From Siphonodentalium dalli (lineage: Eukaryota; Mollusca; Scaphopoda; Gadilida; Siphonodentaliidae): DNA of 64,000 bases. This document shows positions 58,286 through 64,000 of this stretch, in pieces. The notes below the pieces were generated by a model that worked only from the letters and a program-made list of their open reading frames with translations, made no database searches and was not told the DNA's origin. Position numbers and translations under genes: made by a program. The stretch's first letter is position 1; every line of letters starts with the position of its first letter. The DNA is taken from NCBI GenBank assembly GCA_032622095.1, contig CP136068.1:63078025-63142024 (forward strand), given 5' to 3'.

Positions 58286-60336
58286 CAGAGAGGCTTATAC
58301 AGGTGTATACAGTGGGAATGCACTGTCATGGCGCATGTCCACAAACTAGCACCGCGAGCATTGTTCTTCTCTGCTGGGAGATATTCGACGAGACAACTGC
58401 GGGGCGTCACACAGTTTGCTTCGGATAATGGTCAAGAAGTGTGGGTAGTCTGTACACTAGGGTCTTCTCCTTAGCAGATAGACATCTGTCCAAGGGAATG
58501 AGACAGCTAGCAACCTTCGAAACACTGTCGAAGTTGTCCACATATGCCAATGCGTTCGCTGAGTTTGTGAGTTGACGAACCATCTTTTGACAAGTGACTA
58601 GCTAACTGGTTCGCCAGGTGTACATGTCGTTATCCCATGGGGTATGAGACACATACATAGAGTTGACCTTCTGTAAGCTAGACACCGGAAAATGAATTGT
58701 TTGAAACGTTATGATTAGAGGGACCCTACTCCCAGGAAGTGGTGAATACTTTGTCGGTGTGAGCGACCTAGATTTATCAGACAAAGAAATGGAAGCTGGT
58801 CCAGATAATTATGGACGTGACGTGGCAAATCAGAATCTGTTATCAGGTAATTGTTCTGATATGACTATTCGGCGCACCTACGCTTACGGCCATTATCGGC
58901 GCTAAGTGGAGACTGGATTTCGAAATGCCACATCGCGATATTAATTGTGGTGTTTCATCTTTCCAGAAGGATACGAGCTATGTTATGCGTTTTGATACCT
59001 TTAGGTTGAACTAGTAGATGGTTTATGTACAGTTTCGTCCATACATACCGATATTATGACAAAAAGTTTTAATTAATATGTGAAAATATCGATTTCTTTT
59101 CAATTTCTAGCCGCCAATTTAGCAGCGATCTTGGCTGTGAGTATCAATTGCCAAACCCTAATGAATATTTCATGTCACTATTCCATATCAACATGTAATG
59201 GTGGATAGAAATCGCGAAACAATAACGCCCATCGTAAGAAAGTAAAGGAATGTAGACTTGTTTTCAAATTTCGGTCGCCATTTTGGCCGCTATCTTTGAT
59301 TTGGAAAACCATTTCTTGCATGAGATGTAAGGTAATTACTTCACCTCAGTATTTCCAACTCAACTGTACGCATGGATGGAGTTGTCTCGATAATAATGCC
59401 CAATGATGTGAATATGAGGGAATTTCGGTGATTTTTCAAAATCTGTTCGCCATTGTGGGCGCCATTTTGGATTTGGGGGACTTTTATTTGGATATGATAC
59501 AAGGAAAGTTCTTCGCCTAAGTGTTCCCAACTTACAATAGTAAGCAGGTGTGGAGTTGTCGTGACAATAATGCTCACTGATGTTAAAATCAGCGATTTTC
59601 GGCGATTTTTTATATCTGGTGGCCATTTTGGCCGCCATCTTGGATTTGGGTAAATATTCCTCAACTCAGGTATAAGAGGAATCCTAGCTCGAGTATCTCC
59701 TGCAAATATATATGCATGGGTGTTGTTATAATAGCAATAACATTCATTGATTCGAAACATAACATCGCGTTATTAACGGAGATTCGGCTTTGACCTATGA
59801 TACCGGCATTTGGGAAAACGTGATATCGGACAAAAATATCCCGCAATGAATGCATATTATGGTCCCCATGTGTTCGCCAATGACTCCTTTATATGATAAA
59901 TGTATAACATGACGCAAACATTCTAACATTTTCCCACAGAGACAAACGAAAGGTGGTAACATGTCAGAAAAATAGCATATTTCCACATTTCGGCGGCCAT
60001 CTTGGCCGCCATATTGGATTCTGGTATCGGATTTTTGGCTAATTTGTAAGGGTTGTATATTAGCATAACGAATCGAGCGGAAAACAAGACCGCATGTGCT
60101 ATCATCTTTACTATAATATAGTATGATAGCACTAAATGGCGATCAAAGAGACCTGGTGCATTTTTAAAAAATGGCCGCCATGATGGACGCCATCTTGTCT
60201 GGAGTCTCTGCGGCCACTTTTTTTTCTTGTTAACAAGTGCAAAAAATTAGAGGAGACCTTAAGGAAGAAAATTAGTGGGGTGAAGTTAAGTCCTTGTGGG
60301 GGGGGGTGCAGAGGTCGACCAATATCTCCTGGACTG
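58286..60336 (-). repeat. right arm of the large degenerate palindrome
   Basis: Mirror of the left arm. Innermost is 58286-58640 (CCACAAACTAGCACCGCGAG against the complement of a CCACAAACGAGCACCG block at 57540). Then come 58855-58950 (GGCGCACC, CGAAATGCCACATCGCGAT), 59100-59790 (inverted ATGGCGGCC repeats, GAATCCTAGCTCGAGTATCT), 59785-59880 and 60020-60336 (GGTCGACCAATATCTCCTGG). Its version of the 54463 insertion site is empty. The arms look roughly 85-95% similar by eye, varying by block. Confidence 0.85.
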
Positions 60337-62539
60337 TGGGGGTTAAAGTGAGGCCAGCGGAGAGGGTGGTGTGGTGGTATATTAAACGAGAAGGTATATA
60401 TATGGTGGTTGATATATATGTTCGTTATCACGATTATATATACTTACTATTCGATGTTGAAGGTATTGCAGGTAGTTAAAACTTTAAACAGACGAGTTTA
60501 ACCAAATTATCTGCGTGTGGTATTGAGTGCAGATAGTTGTATTTAATCTGGACAGACATCTCACCGAAATCGCTCGCATGAGCCACACGGTCGATTGGAC
60601 AGACGTTCATAACAATACTACAACGGGAAGGTGAGTGGGTCAGGCATGCATTTATGTTGGTGTGTGACGTTGATATTTAGGACAATATGTGACCACTCAA
60701 TTAGGTCGGATTAGTGTTTATGATTGGGAGTCGGCGCAGAAACACGGTATTTGGATAAGTGCAATTATTGATAAAGCATAATGTGTTTGAGTACGACGAC
60801 AAACTATGGATCACGAAACTGAACATAGCCGATCTTTTGTATGGCTCCTTATGCACTGACATTTTCTTAATATTATGCGAGAATTGGTTCAGAGCTGTTA
60901 TGTATACACGGGGGAAACATGCACGGTTTGCGTATATTAGTCGGAAATATGGCTTGTTGCCATTCATCGGATAACTCAGTGGCGTATTTAGTCAATGTAA
61001 ATCGTGTTGAAACACATGAATGTAGTCTTGGCTTAATTAACGATTCTGCATACCGAAACAGCTCTGGTCTTTGGGGGATTAACTATCGGGCAGTGATATT
61101 TTATTTTTTTGATGTCACACACTCTACCTGAAATTCACATATGAACTATGTTATAGTCGGGGAGCCAATAAGGTCCACGTGCACCCCCCCCCCCCCCCCC
61201 CGATGATTACAAATAACCTTATTTTTATTGTTCCCTATGGTATCCAGATAAAGAATCCGGATTTCACCGAAAAATAAAGGTGGCCCCACTAGGTGCTAGA
61301 GCCATTTGAATCCAAGATGGCCGCCATTTCCTCTAATTCCGACCAGCTGTATTTAATCGTTGTAATAGATCGGTTGTTAGCAAAAGACACAGACAAAATG
61401 TATGCCATTTTGTTGGTATGATGTCCTTCTTCAAAATGACGCAAATAATTTCGAAAAAAAATTCAAAATGACCACCGAAAAATGACGTCATATGCACGAA
61501 AATAGGAAATTTAATTAATATCTCACCATATCTTCCATTTTTCTTCACATTAATCATTAGTAAATGGCAATGTTTTTGAGACAGCCATCAAGCGTGATAT
61601 TATAGCGTCATTTTAAGACATTTGCCATTGACAAGGGTTCAGTAATAGATACAGAAAGAGGATTTGAAAAAGAGGGATGAAATTTTCGATTTTTTTTGCA
61701 AGACGGTCTTGATAGACATTTTATCGACAAACCACACAGGCTGTTAATAGAATGTCAACAAATATGTGCTTTATTTTATTGGACGGATGTTTTACTTCAA
61801 TGGGAATGAAATTGGTGTAGAAAATTTCCAAAATGGTCGCCGAAAATATGAAAAATGGTAAATATTGCCCCAGGGTGTCCTGCAATGGCTTACAGGTTGA
61901 TATATAAAATTGGCTAATCTGTATTATATACATTGAATACTAACATGTCTGATGCACCATGGATCATTGTTTCTATTGTCACCACTGACATCACCAGAAA
62001 TATTGGATTTTTCTCTCACAAATTTGACATAAATATCGGCAAAAATTAACTTTTCAGGGTTGGACAATTTTTTAAAGTAAAATGCAACTATCATTGGTAT
62101 CAAAAGTATTTATTGTTTTGGTCTATCTTAAATGTATCACACTACGGTGTTTATAGACCAAATTGCTCAAGATGGCTTCCAAAATGGCAACCAAATTTGT
62201 AAAAATTATTTTTTTACATATATCCCGAACATTATTATCTGCGTTATTCGACAAGGTAGCAAACGGTGACTCACTTGGTCATTATACGTGTTAGTTAATT
62301 AACCGACAACTACGTTCTATTCTGTTTGTCCCACTTCCGTATGGGGCATGACAAATTCATTTTAAAGTTGCAGTATGGAATTTTGCGGAGAACCTCTTTT
62401 GTGATTCTGGCCATATTATTGAAAGGAAATGGGCAAAACTTTGAGACGGAACTGAGATGAACCATAATATGTGGCTATTCTGGCCCATTATGATAAAAAG
62501 TGATCAGCTGGATAAAAGATGGATGCCAATATGGCAGCC
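60337..62539. other. non-coding DNA
   Basis: No gene recognised. It contains a C18 run (61184-61201) and ATCCAAGATGGCCGCCATTT-like text near 61310, plus decayed 'aaaatggtcgccgaaa' words at 61450-61850 that recall the palindrome repeats. Short frames lack domains. Confidence 0.5.
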
Positions 62540-63696
62540 AGGGAGTTACTGTATGATCATAGGTGATGCGAATAGGTATACAGGGAGTTACTGTATGGTC
62601 ATGAATGATGTGAATAGGTATACAATGAGTGACTATATGATTATGAGTAGGTATACAATGAGTGACTATATGGTTATGAGTGGGGTGTCCATGGTGAGAT
62701 GCATAGGCATATAAGGAGTGGCTGTATGGGCATGTGTGAGGTGAATCGGTATACATGTAGTGACTGTACGGTATATTGTGTGTGGCCGCTGTGATCGTAT
62801 GGGCATTGCTGTGGTGTATAGATATAACGAGAGTAGCTACATGGTCATCCGTGTGTTGTTTATGTATATATGGAATGACTGTAAGGTCGTGGTGGTCGTG
62901 ATGCATATGTGTACCGTGTGTGGCTGTATTGTGACATGTGGTGTATATGTATATTTGTGCTGTCTGTATGATCATGGATGGAGTGCGTAGATAAATAGGG
63001 AGTGATTTTATGGTTATGGGTAATGTGTATAGGTGGACATGGTATGCCTGTAGTCAAGATTGAAGTTATATGCATACCTGGAATAAGCTGTATGGTCATT
63101 GACGAGCGTGTGGCTATATAGGGAGTGCCCTTTTGGTAACGGGTGGGTCGTATATTTATATATGTTGTGGATGTATTATCATCGGTGGTGTATATGGTGT
63201 AGATGAATGATCATGGATGGCGTGTATGAGTATACAGTGAGTTGATGAATTGTCATGTGTGAGGTGTATATGCAAGTATGAGACTTATGAGTGGTCGTGT
63301 GTGCGGGTATTGGTATATTTGGAAGGGCTCACCATAGGTGGGTGAGGTGTATATGTATATCTGGATTGACTATATGGTCATGGGTATGGCGAATAGATAT
63401 ACATGTAGTGGCTGTATGGTCCATGGTGAGGTGAATATGTATACAATGAGTGACTGTATGATCGTGAATGTGGTGAATATGTATACATAGAGTGACTATA
63501 TGGTCAGGTGTAGGAGTATACCTGGTGTTCATGCATGGTGATTCATGGCTGTATCGTCATTTGTGGCATGTACCGGTATAGCCAAATAAGGCTGTATGGT
63601 CAGGTGTACGTGTATAGGGTGGGTGACTATATTGTCATTTGTGTGGTGTTTATGTACATATGAGGTCATGGGATGCGTTGTACAAGTGTAATTTGG
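62540..63696 (+). repeat. degenerate short-period tandem repeat (about 45-60 bp)
   Basis: Units of the type AGTGACTGTATGGTCATG, GGTGAGGTGAATAGGTATAC recur with variable length and many substitutions across the stretch. Well-preserved units are at 62560-62660 and 63370-63510. The antisense frames rich in His, Thr and Ile (for example 62475-62975) simply translate the repeat and are not genes. Confidence 0.82.
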
Positions 63697-63832
63697 GTGG
63701 CTATCGCTTTCCACAATAATTCAAGGATATGTTAACCAATAGAGAGGTCGTGTCAAAGAGTTCTCCACCTTGATAGTGTTTGTGTACATGGGGGAACTTT
63801 AAACGTGAAAAGCGATAGCCATCCATTACCAA
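63697..63832. repeat. inverted junction within the degenerate repeat
   Basis: GGTGGCTATCGCTTTCCAC at the left is answered by CGTGAAAAGCGATAGCCATC at the right, enclosing about 95 bp. To its left the short repeats read in plus orientation; to its right they read in minus orientation. Confidence 0.75.
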
Positions 63833-64000
63833 ACAGTCATTCCATATATGCATAAACACCACGGACATAACAATATAGTGAACAACTGTATAAACGTACA
63901 CCTGACCCATGACCATGGATGGCCATACAGCCATGCGTCACAATGCAAGCACACCGGGTATAATCCAAAACATGACCCATAACCATAGAGTCACTCCTTG
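63833..64000 (-). repeat. same short-period repeat, opposite orientation
   Basis: Reads as the complement of the preceding units (CATAACCATAGAGTCACTCC, ACCATGGATGGCCATACAGC). It continues beyond the window edge. Confidence 0.75.

Noticed and set aside
57302-58474. Possible decayed transposase in the palindrome centre
   Set aside because: The inverted blocks at 57300-57580 and 58290-58580 are clearly related DNA, but translations show no recognisable catalytic motif.
62475-63934. His/Thr-rich frames that could look like metal-binding proteins
   Set aside because: They translate the degenerate CATGACCATA repeat; composition follows directly from the repeat unit.

Overview
This window looks like nuclear DNA of an animal, most likely a marine invertebrate and probably a mollusc or other lophotrochozoan. 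That reading rests on the repeat content: several non-LTR retrotransposon lineages, Helitron-like elements, MITEs, and the (GTCT/GTCC)n plus 'GAAACTTGGTATG'-type repeats common in mollusc assemblies. The organism call is inference. I found no host protein-coding gene, tRNA, rRNA, operon or CRISPR array. Almost every open frame is a retrotransposon relic or a chance frame inside a repeat.

Layout. 1-5123 is a very homogeneous 384-bp satellite. 6541-7436 is a Helitron-like element. 9771-12909 is an L1/Tx1-like LINE insertion with an inverted 5' half and a 12-bp target duplication, the structure expected from twin priming. 12910-17292 is a cluster of Helitron-like units, some joined head to tail, interrupted by a 987-bp PIF/Harbinger-like element. 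17870-18210 is a perfect 163-bp-arm palindrome. 19338-27930 is a CR1/Jockey-type LINE whose ORF1 is open and whose ORF2 is broken, with a degenerate tandem expansion between them.

28-34 kb holds duplicated repeats and small hairpin MITEs. 34829-36726 and 49083-50494, both on the minus strand, look like the 3' and 5' halves of one LINE separated by about 12.3 kb. The intervening DNA carries a hAT-like MITE, recurring GGGGAC/GTCCCC and TGTCCTCTCCGAGAA motifs, and an 87-bp minisatellite. Copies of the LINE 5' leader lie in opposite orientation at 33.9 and 50.9 kb.

52179-52567 is a MULE-like MITE. 53549-60336 is a large degenerate palindrome whose left arm contains a 1.5-kb insertion absent from the right arm. 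62540-64000 is a degenerate short-period repeat that reverses orientation near 63.7 kb.

The features work together only in the sense of transposon ecology: nested insertion, rolling-circle-like tandem units, and three places where an empty paralogous copy of an insertion site lies in the same window and gives direct evidence of transposition.
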